A stretch of 64,000 nucleotides of DNA from JAMQPK01 sp963782595. GTDB taxonomy: Bacteria > Acidobacteriota > Vicinamibacteria > Vicinamibacterales > JAMQPK01. Numbering within the stretch: position 1 is the first letter of the stretch; the number at the start of each line of letters is the position of its first letter. Under the pieces are notes generated by a model, which did not search any database, was not told the DNA's origin, and was given only the letters and a program-made list of their open reading frames with translations. The stretch is taken from contig CAWAKJ010000001.1 in NCBI GenBank assembly GCA_963782595.1, positions 124,001 to 188,000 on the forward strand, read 5' to 3'. Positions 1 to 8,302 of this stretch are shown here, in pieces. A program made the position numbers and the translations under genes.

Positions 1-96
1 GAAGACGGCCGCGCGATAGACCGCCGCCGCGATTGCGGCCATCACAATCGCGACAACAAGGGCCAGGATTGGTCGAAAACGGAGACTCTGTCTCAC
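1..96 (-). CDS. Start of a membrane or exported protein, cut by the window edge
   Basis: A reading frame on the minus strand begins at a GTG near position 96 and stays open to the window edge. It encodes about 32 residues: a basic stretch (RQSLRFRP) followed by a long hydrophobic run (ILALVVAIVMAAIAAAV). This looks like a signal anchor or first transmembrane helix. No clear Shine-Dalgarno site precedes the GTG and the frame is also open upstream of it, so both the start and the gene itself are tentative. The family cannot be told from this fragment. Confidence 0.35.
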   Translation of the reverse strand, partial: MRQSLRFRPILALVVAIVMAAIAAAVYRAAVF

Positions 97-199
97 TGCA
101 GCGGGTAGTATATCGACCCGTCGCAGGCAGCGTGAGTTGTCCGCCCTCTTACGACCTCACCGGCGTGTCAACTGTTCCATGAGATGAGGGCTTGCCGCG

Positions 200-1087
200 T
201 CATGCTCGAAGCGTCGCGCGGGCTGATGGAGTTGCCGGCACAAGGGCGGCGGTAACGCCCGCAATGATCGTGGCAATGCCCGCCAGTGCCCTCGGCGTGA
301 CGGTTTCCTGAAGGAACGCATGGCCCAGCGCGAGGGCCACGATGGGGATGATGAGGGTGCTTAAGCTCACAATCGTCGCGTCCATCCTCTTGATCAGGTA
401 AAAGTACGCAGAGAACGCGATCACGGATCCGAACACAGCCAGGTACGCAATCGAAAGCACGTTCGTCCGGCTCCAGTTGACGGTGTCCCACGTCTCCAGC
501 GCGACGCTCATGGCAAGCAAACACGCCGCACCGAGTGCCATTCCGAAGAAGTTCACCACAACTGGATCGGCGTCGTGGCCGTATTTTTTCATCATGACGA
601 GATTGATCGCCGCGCAGAGGCTTGCGCCAAGGACTGCCAGCATCCCAAGTGCTTCGTGAAGCCCGAGGTGCTCGTGCGGCCAGAACAGAAGAACCGTGCC
701 GAACATGCCGACAAGAATGCCCGTCAGTTTCCGACGACTCAGTGTCTCGGTGCGCGTCCAGTACGCGCTCAGCACCGATGTCATGAGTGGCATCGTAGAG
801 AACAAGACCGCTGTCAGTCCGCTCGAGATGTACATCTCTGCCCAATAGACAGCCGCGTAGTCGAGCCAGAACACGAGCAGGCCGGCGGAGAGGACGCAGA
901 CTTTTTCATCAGGCGTCAGTTTGAGGCGCTCGCGTCTGCCAGCGAGCATCAGACCGACCAGCAGCGCCGACAAGACGAATCGGATTCCAGCGGCCAGGAA
1001 GGGCGGCACACCCACCAAGCCGATCTTGATGGCTAACCAGGTGGAACCCCAGATAACACAAATCAGCAGGTAGAGTGCCGCGACCAT
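200..1087 (-). CDS. EamA/DMT-family permease
   Basis: A 295-residue integral membrane protein of the drug/metabolite transporter superfamily. It has two EamA repeats of about five helices each, roughly residues 5-135 and 150-285. The opening YLLICVIWGSTWLAIKIG is the classic first helix of the family, and the second repeat ends with the usual Pro/Gly-rich helix (TPRALAGIATIIAGV). Members export metabolites, amino acids or small drugs across the inner membrane; the substrate cannot be read from sequence. It is monocistronic by layout, in the same direction as the upstream DUF885 gene but 27 bases after it. Length is normal for the family. Confidence 0.93.
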   Translation of the reverse strand: MVAALYLLICVIWGSTWLAIKIGLVGVPPFLAAGIRFVLSALLVGLMLAGRRERLKLTPDEKVCVLSAGLLVFWLDYAAVYWAEMYISSGLTAVLFSTMPLMTSVLSAYWTRTETLSRRKLTGILVGMFGTVLLFWPHEHLGLHEALGMLAVLGASLCAAINLVMMKKYGHDADPVVVNFFGMALGAACLLAMSVALETWDTVNWSRTNVLSIAYLAVFGSVIAFSAYFYLIKRMDATIVSLSTLIIPIVALALGHAFLQETVTPRALAGIATIIAGVTAALVPATPSARATLRA

Positions 1088-1114
1088 CCAGCGATGATAT
1101 CAAGTGCGTGTTGT

Positions 1115-2905
1115 CTATCTGCCTGCGCGCGTGGTGGACGCGCCATCCGGTGCGTTCACACCTCCGTCTGCGATGAACTGGGCCATTCGCTGCTCCAGCA
1201 CCGGCAACGGAACCGAGCCGAGCGCCAGTATGGCGTGGTGAAAGTGCCGTTGGTCGAACTTGGGACCCAGCTTCTCTTCCGCTTCGCGACGATGCCGGCG
1301 GATCTGCAGCTCACCGAGCTTATATGCCAGGGCCTGCCCGGGCCACGCGATGTAGCGTTCCACCTCGGTCGTGATCTCGTGTTCGGAAAGCGCCGCGCGA
1401 GTGCGCAGGTAGTCCATCGCCTGCTCGCGACTCCAGCCGAACGCGTGGATGCCCGTGTCGATCACCAATCGGCACGCGCGCCACATTTCGTATGTGAGCC
1501 GTCCGAAGTCCTCGTAAGGAGTCTCGTAAATCCCCATGACGGTGCCCAGCCACTCGGTATAAAGTCCCCACCCCTCGCCGTAGGCAGAGAACGACGTTCC
1601 GCGACGGAATGCGGGACGCTCGGGCTGCTCGAGTGCGAGAGCCGCCTGGAAGCTGTGGCCCGGCGTGCACTCGTGCAGCGTGAGCGCCGCGAGAGTGTAG
1701 AGCGGGCGTGCCGGCAGGTTGTACGTATTCATCAGGCAGGCTTCGAGCCCGCCGCGCCCACCCGTGTAGATGGGCGCGAGCGCCTCGGGAACCGCCCGGA
1801 TGCCGTGCCTGCGCCGCGGCAGCAATCCGATGGTCTCGGCGAGCTTCTCGTCGGCCTTCTTTGACACGTACGCCGAGTAAGAGAGGAGCTCGCGCGGCGT
1901 CCTGGCATAGAACTGAGGATCGGTTCGCAGAAACTGGAGGAACTCCGCCATCGTACCTGTGAACTTCGCTTGCTGCCTGGTGGCTTCCATCTCTATCTCG
2001 ATGCGCGCCACCTCCTTCAGGCCAATCTCGTGGATCTGCTTCGCCGTGAGGTTCAGGGTCGTGAACTTCTCGATTGCGGCCTGGTAATAGGCCTCGCCAT
2101 CGGGCATCGCGGTCGCCGCGAGCGTCGTGCGGGCTTTCGGCAGGTACTCAGTGCGCATGAATGTGAGGAGCCGCTCATATGCCGGTGCCACGACCTCACG
2201 CAGCATCGTCTCTGCTTCGGCACGCATCGCCGTTCGGTCCGCCGCGGAGATCGTGGAGGGTATCTGTGTGAATGGCGTGTACAGCGGATTGGCCGTGTCG
2301 CTCACCACGTACGGTTCGATCGTCTTGTCACGCCCGACGACCGACACGCGGGGCACCGTAAAGCCGCGTGCCAGGCCGGCCCGCATGTTGGCGATCTGCT
2401 CGTCGAAATAGCGCGGCACGTCGCGGAGACGCCCCAGGTAGGCGCGATACGCGCCCGCGGTGGCGAAGCCCTGACGCGGCGTGAATTCGGCCCAGAAGAA
2501 TGTGTCGCTATTAAACGGCGCCTCGTAAGCCCGGAACCTCAGGTCGTCGGTGAACGCTCGCATAGACGTGCGGAAGACCTGCGCGTTCACCTTCTCGTCG
2601 GACGAGAGCTCCTCGAACGGGATGTTGTCGAGCGTTGCCAGCGTTCGCTTCCAGTAGGCCAGCCGCCGTTGCTGCGACGCCGCATCGACCTTGGGGAAGT
2701 GATCGCCCGCACCCGCCTCGCCAGGCTGATCGCTACTCCGCGCCATCTCCTGCAGCCGCCACTTCCACTCTTCCGAATAGAGCGCGCGGAGCCGGGCATC
2801 AGCGGAGCTGGTATCGCGCTGCGTCTGCACCGAGACAGGCAACATCACGAGGGTAGCGGCCATGACGACGGCCGTCAGCACGCGATCCGTGAGGCATTTC
2901 GACAT
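1115..2905 (-). CDS. Secreted DUF885-family metallopeptidase-like protein
   Basis: A 596-residue protein with an N-terminal signal peptide (hydrophobic core VLTAVVMAATLVMLPVSV). The C-terminal half carries HECTPGH near residues 410-416 and GEGWGLYTEWLG near 442, the two hallmark motifs of DUF885. The HExxxGH arrangement and the later Glu resemble gluzincin-type metal sites, so hydrolysis of peptides outside the cytoplasm is the likely role, but the substrate is not known. I chose the ATG at 2905 because GGAAGG lies 6 bases upstream and the signal peptide then begins correctly; a start ten codons earlier has no such support. Confidence 0.93.
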   Translation of the reverse strand: MSKCLTDRVLTAVVMAATLVMLPVSVQTQRDTSSADARLRALYSEEWKWRLQEMARSSDQPGEAGAGDHFPKVDAASQQRRLAYWKRTLATLDNIPFEELSSDEKVNAQVFRTSMRAFTDDLRFRAYEAPFNSDTFFWAEFTPRQGFATAGAYRAYLGRLRDVPRYFDEQIANMRAGLARGFTVPRVSVVGRDKTIEPYVVSDTANPLYTPFTQIPSTISAADRTAMRAEAETMLREVVAPAYERLLTFMRTEYLPKARTTLAATAMPDGEAYYQAAIEKFTTLNLTAKQIHEIGLKEVARIEIEMEATRQQAKFTGTMAEFLQFLRTDPQFYARTPRELLSYSAYVSKKADEKLAETIGLLPRRRHGIRAVPEALAPIYTGGRGGLEACLMNTYNLPARPLYTLAALTLHECTPGHSFQAALALEQPERPAFRRGTSFSAYGEGWGLYTEWLGTVMGIYETPYEDFGRLTYEMWRACRLVIDTGIHAFGWSREQAMDYLRTRAALSEHEITTEVERYIAWPGQALAYKLGELQIRRHRREAEEKLGPKFDQRHFHHAILALGSVPLPVLEQRMAQFIADGGVNAPDGASTTRAGR

Positions 2906-3013
2906 GAGCGGCCTTCCCTGAATGGAGTACGCCAAACGGTCGTAGAACTTCGCAGCGGTTTTTGCGACAGTCTAGCGCGGCTAAGAGGCAGGCTCAACAA
3001 GGAGAACGATCGT

Positions 3014-3544
3014 ATGAGACAGATGCACCGCGGTTTGCTGCTGATACTGCTGCTCATGTCGGCGACCGCGTCCGCTCAACCAGGATCCTCCGGGAATGTC
3101 TGGTCGGAGAGCTGGGTCACCCTCAAGATCCATTCTCAGTTCGTCCCCGAAACGGCGTTGGAAAACAGCGATATTGACGTGGATACCAACCGTGGTGCGG
3201 TCACGTTGCATGGCACCGTCACGACACAGGCAGCCAAGGATCGGGCAGCCGCAATTGCAAAAGCGACTGATGGTGTGAAGAGCGTGAAGAACAACCTCCG
3301 TGTCGCACGCGCCAGTGCCGGGGCCCCCATGAGGGACGGCTGGCTCAAGGCAAAAATCGCTGCGCAACTCGTCACGGAAAAAGTGCTGGATAACAGCGAC
3401 ATTGACATCGATGTGGGAAGAGGCTCGGTGACGCTGGCTGGCACCGTTTCCACCGAGGCTGCTCGCGTGCGTGCGGAATCGATGGTCGAAGCCATCGAGG
3501 GGGTGAAGAGCGTCAGGAACAATCTCAAAGTGTCGGCGCGCTAG
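3014..3544 (+). CDS. Exported protein with two BON domains
   Basis: A 176-residue protein: a signal peptide (LLLILLLMSATASAQ) and two tandem BON domains, about residues 33-100 and 108-175. The two halves repeat the same scheme of LENSDIDVDTNRGAVTLHGTV and LDNSDIDIDVGRGSVTLAGTV, each closing with GVKSV(K/R)NNL. BON domains bind phospholipid or outer membrane and occur in osmotically induced periplasmic proteins such as OsmY, so an envelope-protection role is likely. AAGGAG sits 9 bases before the ATG. The stop is 2 bases from the convergent DUF2950 gene. A much longer frame upstream is antisense to DUF885 and is not part of this gene. Confidence 0.93.
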   Translation: MRQMHRGLLLILLLMSATASAQPGSSGNVWSESWVTLKIHSQFVPETALENSDIDVDTNRGAVTLHGTVTTQAAKDRAAAIAKATDGVKSVKNNLRVARASAGAPMRDGWLKAKIAAQLVTEKVLDNSDIDIDVGRGSVTLAGTVSTEAARVRAESMVEAIEGVKSVRNNLKVSAR

Positions 3545-3546
3545 TT

Positions 3547-4578
3547 TTACCGGCCGGAGGTGCCTCGCGTCCCGGCCTCATCTCGTTCGGGAGTCACCAG
3601 CGTCCAGCCATCGCCCGGGCTGTACTCGGTGATCGCGGCGGCCGCCTCGCTGGTCTTTTCACCCAGGTCCTTCTGATACACGACGCCTTCCGGGCCGATG
3701 AGGAACGACATAATGCCGGTGTCCTGGTAGTCGGCAGGATAGGCAATGACGGCAAATCCCCCCGTCATCCGTCCGTCAACGATGTAGTCCCGCGCTCCCC
3801 CCGGGCCCGCCTTTCCCTGTTTCGTCAGGATGCGGAAGACATAGCCGTTGAACGGCTGCGGCTTGCCGCCCGCATCACCGTGCCCGGCTATCGTCGCCAG
3901 TTCGCCGAGTCGCCCGAGCGGGCTCGGAGTTTCGCCCTCACGGACCGGCCAGTACAAGCCGTTTTGCGTGCCGGGGTCGCTAACGAATCGTCGCGAGTAC
4001 TGCCTGACCTTGCTGTCGCCGCGCGGTCGTGCGAAATACCCCTGCTCGGCGTCCGCGATGGCACCAGTTGCGGCCATTGCGGCAAGTTCGTTGCTGCCGA
4101 TACGCCGCGCCAGGACCTCGTCCTTCCCTGCTGCCGTGTCGAAGTACCACCGGCCCGCCTTATCGCGGTCGAGAGGAATGGGAAACGGGTAGTTGTCGGT
4201 TCCGACGTGGAGCGCCTCGCCGCCGGCCTTGATCTTTCCCCACCGATGCATGCGATCGTACGCCGCAGCGAAGTTCTTCAGAGTGCGCGTGTCCGTCGCA
4301 CCATCGCCCGTGAACAGCACGTCCCTGGCATCAGGGCCGAAGATGGCGACAATGGCCGTTTGATCATTTGCGCGAGCGGCCGCAACCAATGCATCGCCGG
4401 CTTCGGCGGGTGATGCGAACGTCCGCTGCGCGCTCTTCTCCTCGACCGCCCTGACTTCCTCGACAGCCTTGTCCCCCTCGACAGCCTTGTCCGCCCTGCG
4501 GCACGAGACGAGTCCCGTGACTATCAGCATGACGAAGACGCACGAGCAGATCCTGTTGTTCAGAAGCGTGTGCCACAT
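3547..4578 (-). CDS. DUF2950 family lipoprotein-like exported protein
   Basis: A 343-residue protein matching DUF2950: the start of the domain (FASPAEAGDALVAAARAND...IFGPDA) and the C-terminal GYVFRILTKQG...GGFAVIAYPADYQDTGIMSF are typical. The N-terminus is a hydrophobic segment ending in LVSC, a possible lipobox, so it may be a lipoprotein. A short charged repeat (VEGDKAVEEVRAVEEK) links it to the domain. The ATG at 4578 is preceded by AGAGGA at 7 bases. A TTG at 4602 directly after the upstream stop would add eight residues with no ribosome site. DUF2950 and DUF3300 genes are commonly neighbours; the molecular function of either is unknown. Confidence 0.9.
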   Translation of the reverse strand: MWHTLLNNRICSCVFVMLIVTGLVSCRRADKAVEGDKAVEEVRAVEEKSAQRTFASPAEAGDALVAAARANDQTAIVAIFGPDARDVLFTGDGATDTRTLKNFAAAYDRMHRWGKIKAGGEALHVGTDNYPFPIPLDRDKAGRWYFDTAAGKDEVLARRIGSNELAAMAATGAIADAEQGYFARPRGDSKVRQYSRRFVSDPGTQNGLYWPVREGETPSPLGRLGELATIAGHGDAGGKPQPFNGYVFRILTKQGKAGPGGARDYIVDGRMTGGFAVIAYPADYQDTGIMSFLIGPEGVVYQKDLGEKTSEAAAAITEYSPGDGWTLVTPERDEAGTRGTSGR

Positions 4579-4602
4579 ACATGCATCCTCTCGAATGTGC
4601 AA

Positions 4603-5658
4603 TCAGCGTCGGCCGCCGCGGAACCCGCCGCCGCCGAATCCACCGCCGCCGAATCGGCCGCCGCTGAAGCCGCCGCGGCTCATGCTTCCCCACCCGCGCA
4701 TGCTCGATGCTCGTGACGACCAGCCGTCGGCATGAAAGGCGCTGGCGCTGTGTGCCCACGCGTCCGAGTTGAAACTCGTCCTGGTTGCGGCAGCGCGATT
4801 GAAGTCGGCGCTCCTGTTGTACGCGTTGGCATAGCCATAGCCGCCGTAGTGATAGCCGCCGTGATAGTACGCACCGTGCCAGGCGGCATTCCCATAGAAC
4901 GCCGTGTGGTTGTACACCGCGACTCCGCCGTGCCAGTCGCAGCCCCATGCGCCCCATCCCCACGCGTGGTCCATCAACGCGCCTACCGCGATGCCCGCTC
5001 CAAATCCAATCGCACCCGCGGCGACCGCGTCGCCCATGGTGTACCCGGGCACGACATAGGGCACGCCGTAGATGGTGGCGGGGTTGTACACGGGCACGTA
5101 GACAATTTGCGGATTCGTCGGCGCGATTTCGATGACTGTCGGACTTGGTTCCGTCACCGTGATCTGGGTGGAGGATTTCAGCGTGCCCGCCGCCTTGGCC
5201 TTCGCGCGCAGCGCCTGCACAGCCTCCATCACTTCCGACGCCTGATTGTGGTACGCCTCGCCAAGAGACGAGGTCCAGCTCAGGTTCGCCGCCATGTTGT
5301 GGAGGACGGAAGGAAACGCGGTCAGCGCCTTCACGCTCGCGTCCCACGTCTCATTGTTGACGGCCTGGACCAGAGACGGACCAGTCAGGGACTTGTGCTG
5401 CTGAACCCAGTAGTCAGCGATCGCGACCTGATCGGGAAATGTCGCTGCGGAAAGAACCTGAGCAACGAGCTTATCCGGGTAGAGCGCAATCGGAGCCACG
5501 AGAGCCTGGAGTTCGCTTTCTGACATCGGAGCACCTTCGGTTGCCCCACCGAGAGCGGACCCGGCCATCTGCTGCCCGTCGAGAACATGCGAGGGAACGG
5601 TGGCGAGTACGAAACTGAGCACTACGGCCAGATGGGTCTGCGTGTGCTTTCTCATCAT
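4603..5658 (-). CDS. DUF3300 family exported protein
   Basis: A 351-residue exported protein with a signal peptide (LAVVLSFVLATVPSHVL) and the DUF3300 core at about residues 45-190. Typical signatures are LVAPIALYPDKLVAQVLSA, ALTAFPSVLHNMAANLSWTS and PQIVYVPVYNPATIYG. The remaining third is low complexity: a Gly/Ala membrane-like stretch, Tyr/Gly/His-rich repeats (YYHGGYHYGGYGYANAY) and a C-terminal GGRFGGGGFGGGGF tail. It forms an operon-like pair with DUF2950, whose first possible start codon follows directly after its stop codon. An envelope location is likely; no biochemical function is established for the family. Confidence 0.9.
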   Translation of the reverse strand: MMRKHTQTHLAVVLSFVLATVPSHVLDGQQMAGSALGGATEGAPMSESELQALVAPIALYPDKLVAQVLSAATFPDQVAIADYWVQQHKSLTGPSLVQAVNNETWDASVKALTAFPSVLHNMAANLSWTSSLGEAYHNQASEVMEAVQALRAKAKAAGTLKSSTQITVTEPSPTVIEIAPTNPQIVYVPVYNPATIYGVPYVVPGYTMGDAVAAGAIGFGAGIAVGALMDHAWGWGAWGCDWHGGVAVYNHTAFYGNAAWHGAYYHGGYHYGGYGYANAYNRSADFNRAAATRTSFNSDAWAHSASAFHADGWSSRASSMRGWGSMSRGGFSGGRFGGGGFGGGGFRGGRR

Positions 5659-5729
5659 ACGTAGCTACATTCATACTCTCTGCCGTTTCGCCCTTGTTGC
5701 TTGAACACCCCTCCCTTTGCAGACGCCCT

Positions 5730-6467
5730 TTAGCCCGCTCCTTCCAGCGCCAGCAGTTTCGCCACTTCGTCGGGCTCGTCGAATCCGGGCCGGACAAATG
5801 CGCGTGCCTTGGGGAACACGCGTTCGAGCTCGTCTGCCAGCCAGATCAGATCAGCGTGGAACGGCTCGACATCGGACGCACGAGCGTCGCCACGGTTGAC
5901 GAGATCGAGCCACGCGGCGTGTGAGCGCTCGATTCCGAGAAGCGCCACTTTGGCTGAGCCGTCGTGATCGGCCGGCCATTCGCGATCGTCCGGCTCGTCG
6001 AAGGCCAGTCCGCGTATCGCGCGATGAATCTTTGCAGGGATTGAATAATGAAACCAGCCGATGACCGCGTACGGGCTGGCCGGATCCATCTGCACGCGCT
6101 CGTCCGTTTTTTCGAGTTTGTCGAGCCATGCCGACACGCCATCGCAGTACGCATGCGCCCGCTCCTCGAGGTTCTCGTGGTCGGGCGGGATCTTCGGATC
6201 GAGTCTGGCAAGGTCCTGCTCGGTCAGCGGCCCGCTGGCCACTTTGTTCATCTCATCAATCAGTTCCTGCATCCACGGTGCTAAGGGAGGGGGAACGTCC
6301 TGAGGCAGCGGCGGCGCCTCGGCAATCGCCTTCAGATTGCTGTCGAATCTGGCCTCCATCTCCGCGCGGTCGGCAAACACTCGACAGCGCGAGGTAAATG
6401 CACATGTTTCGCACCAGCGGTCGCAGTAATTGTAGATACCGACAATGAAGCCATCCTGAACCTCCAT
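5730..6467 (-). CDS. Conserved hypothetical protein with an N-terminal Cys cluster
   Basis: A 245-residue soluble protein. Near its N-terminus is IYNYCDRWCETCAFTSRCRVF, giving a C-x3-C-x2-C-x5-C cluster at about residues 14-27 that could bind zinc or an iron-sulfur cluster. The rest is acidic and helical, with no signal peptide or membrane segment. I recall this Cys-rich opening from unannotated bacterial proteins but cannot assign a function. GGAGG lies 5 bases upstream of the ATG at 6467, so this start is preferred over one 15 codons earlier. It stands alone between the DUF3300 gene and the antiporter gene, both in the same direction. Confidence 0.8.
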   Translation of the reverse strand: MEVQDGFIVGIYNYCDRWCETCAFTSRCRVFADRAEMEARFDSNLKAIAEAPPLPQDVPPPLAPWMQELIDEMNKVASGPLTEQDLARLDPKIPPDHENLEERAHAYCDGVSAWLDKLEKTDERVQMDPASPYAVIGWFHYSIPAKIHRAIRGLAFDEPDDREWPADHDGSAKVALLGIERSHAAWLDLVNRGDARASDVEPFHADLIWLADELERVFPKARAFVRPGFDEPDEVAKLLALEGAG

Positions 6468-6615
6468 GCGAACCTCCGGGCGGGTCGGATCGCAATGGGC
6501 GTTCCGCGGCAAAATATACGGATTTCTGAGGGGATCGCCCGGTGCGATGGCAGATTCTGCATTTCGAGACGTTGCAGAGTACGCAAAAAGTGAGCACTCC
6601 CTACGCGACTACCCT

Positions 6616-8175
6616 TCATAACCTGCCGTCTTCCTGCCCGACGCTCGACATTTCGATCCAATCCAACTGCTCTTCCATCTGATGAAACGCGTTGTCGCCG
6701 ATCTCATCACTCGCCCGCATGGCGAAAACCGCCTGACGTGCGGCCTGAAGCACTCGGCGGTGAATGTCGCGATGGGCGATCTGTCCGACTTCTCCCAGCT
6801 CAGGATAGTCATCGACGGATCCCAAATGGGCAACGAATTCCTGCCTGACCGCCTCTGCAACCGCCGAATGGTCGTGCTCGATCCCGGCAAGGCCCGCACG
6901 CAAGGCGCGCTCACGCGCAAGCGTGACTTCGTGTCCGACCGGATCGTCGTCACGCAGATCGAGCGCGCGCAAGAGAGGCCCCAGGGTGAGTCCCTGAAGC
7001 GCGAGCGTGCCGAGCACCACAGAAAAAGCGGTCAACAGAATCAAGTCGCGAAACGGAAATGCCCCCGGCAGCGCCATTGCTGCGGCGAGCGAGACGATGC
7101 CGCGCATCCCTGACCATGAGATGACCAGGCCGCTGCCAACCGTAGGCCGCAGCATCGGGCGCGGCGGTCGAAAGCCGAACCGGCGCTCCCGCCATCTGAC
7201 GAAGGCGTTAAAGGACATGTGCCAGGCAATACGGACAACGATGACTGTGACGAGAACTGCGCCGGCGACGGCAAGGTATTGCCCACGTGCCGCCGGCTCG
7301 AGGCTCGTCAGGATCGGACGGATCTGCAGGCCGATGAAGACGAAAGCCAGCACGTTCAGCACGAAGACCACCGTATCCCAGACCGCGTACGACGGGATGC
7401 GGATGCGCGCGGGAATGCGCGCGGGAGCTGTCCGCGCGACGGTCACGGCATAGCACACCATGGTGAGCACCGCTGAAAGACCAATCCGGTCCGCCAGAAT
7501 CCAGACCCCGAAGGTGCTGACGAACTGAAAAATAATGGCGGTCGGCACATCCCGCACACGGTCGGTCACACGCAGGGTCAGCCACCCGAGTGCCGGGCCG
7601 ACGATCACGCTGCCGACCACAGCGAACAGGAACGCTGGCGCCACCGCGCCGATGGAAAACCCGTTGGCGGCGACGGCTCCCACGGCGAGGCGATAGATCA
7701 GCAGGGCGCTGGCATCATTGAGCAGGCTCTCGCCCTCAAGGATGGTGAGAATGCGCTGCGGTGGACTCAACTGACGCAGTACGGCCGTTGCGGCTGCGGC
7801 ATCAGGGGGTGCGACGATCGCACCCAGCGCGATCGCCGCGGCCCACGGCAGGGCAGGTATCAACGTACGCGCCACCACAGCGACGGCGATGGTTGTGAGG
7901 CTGACGGCAACAACGACCAGACCGGCCACCGGTGCCCAGTTGTCCCTAAGGTCTCGCGGCGATGCGTCATATGCCGCATCGAGGAGGACGGGTGCCACGA
8001 ACAGGGCCAACGCGAGCTCAGGCAGGACGGTTAACGTCGGCGCACCCGGAATAAACGCGAGGAGCGCGCCTCCAAGCGCCAGAAACACAGGATAGGGTGC
8101 ACGAACGTGGCGCGCAGCAGCGGCCAAAACAGTGGCGGCGAGGAGCAAGCCGATGAGGACTTCGAGTTCTCGCAT
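6616..8175 (-). CDS. CPA1-family Na+/H+ antiporter
   Basis: A 519-residue membrane protein of the NhaP/NHE (CPA1) family. About twelve hydrophobic helices fill residues 1-395. The IALGAIVAPPDAAAATAV stretch is the conserved ion-binding helix, with its Asp, and ILTILEGESLLNDASALL is the diagnostic motif following it. The C-terminal ~115 residues are cytoplasmic and helical, as is usual for regulatory tails in this family. It exchanges protons for Na+ or K+ at the inner membrane for pH and salt homeostasis. No strong Shine-Dalgarno site is visible at the chosen ATG, but the protein begins directly with helix 1, so the start is plausible. Confidence 0.92.
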   Translation of the reverse strand: MRELEVLIGLLLAATVLAAAARHVRAPYPVFLALGGALLAFIPGAPTLTVLPELALALFVAPVLLDAAYDASPRDLRDNWAPVAGLVVVAVSLTTIAVAVVARTLIPALPWAAAIALGAIVAPPDAAAATAVLRQLSPPQRILTILEGESLLNDASALLIYRLAVGAVAANGFSIGAVAPAFLFAVVGSVIVGPALGWLTLRVTDRVRDVPTAIIFQFVSTFGVWILADRIGLSAVLTMVCYAVTVARTAPARIPARIRIPSYAVWDTVVFVLNVLAFVFIGLQIRPILTSLEPAARGQYLAVAGAVLVTVIVVRIAWHMSFNAFVRWRERRFGFRPPRPMLRPTVGSGLVISWSGMRGIVSLAAAMALPGAFPFRDLILLTAFSVVLGTLALQGLTLGPLLRALDLRDDDPVGHEVTLARERALRAGLAGIEHDHSAVAEAVRQEFVAHLGSVDDYPELGEVGQIAHRDIHRRVLQAARQAVFAMRASDEIGDNAFHQMEEQLDWIEMSSVGQEDGRL

Positions 8176-8229
8176 ATCCGCGTTAGCGGCGATTCTAGCC
8201 GACGCCCTAGGTGGCCCCCGCGTTCGCGC

Positions 8230-8257
8230 TTGACAAGGTATCGGCGCGCGTCATAAT
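8230..8257 (+). promoter_or_regulatory. Sigma-70-type promoter for the aldolase gene
   Basis: TTGACA at 8230-8235 and CATAAT at 8252-8257 are separated by 16 bases, close to the housekeeping consensus. Transcription would begin around 8264, leaving a leader of about 40 bases before the aldolase start at 8303, which has GGAG 7 bases upstream. Among the gene upstream regions I examined this is the best -35/-10 match. Confidence 0.6.
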
Positions 8258-8302
8258 CGCCCCGGTTACACGTCAACAACCAAAAATTCACGGAGACAAT
8301 TC

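Noticed and set aside
1970..3013. Long plus-strand open frame upstream of the BON protein
   Set aside because: Antisense to the well-supported DUF885 gene and rich in Arg/His as expected for a GC-rich shadow; the BON gene has its own ribosome site and signal peptide at 3014.
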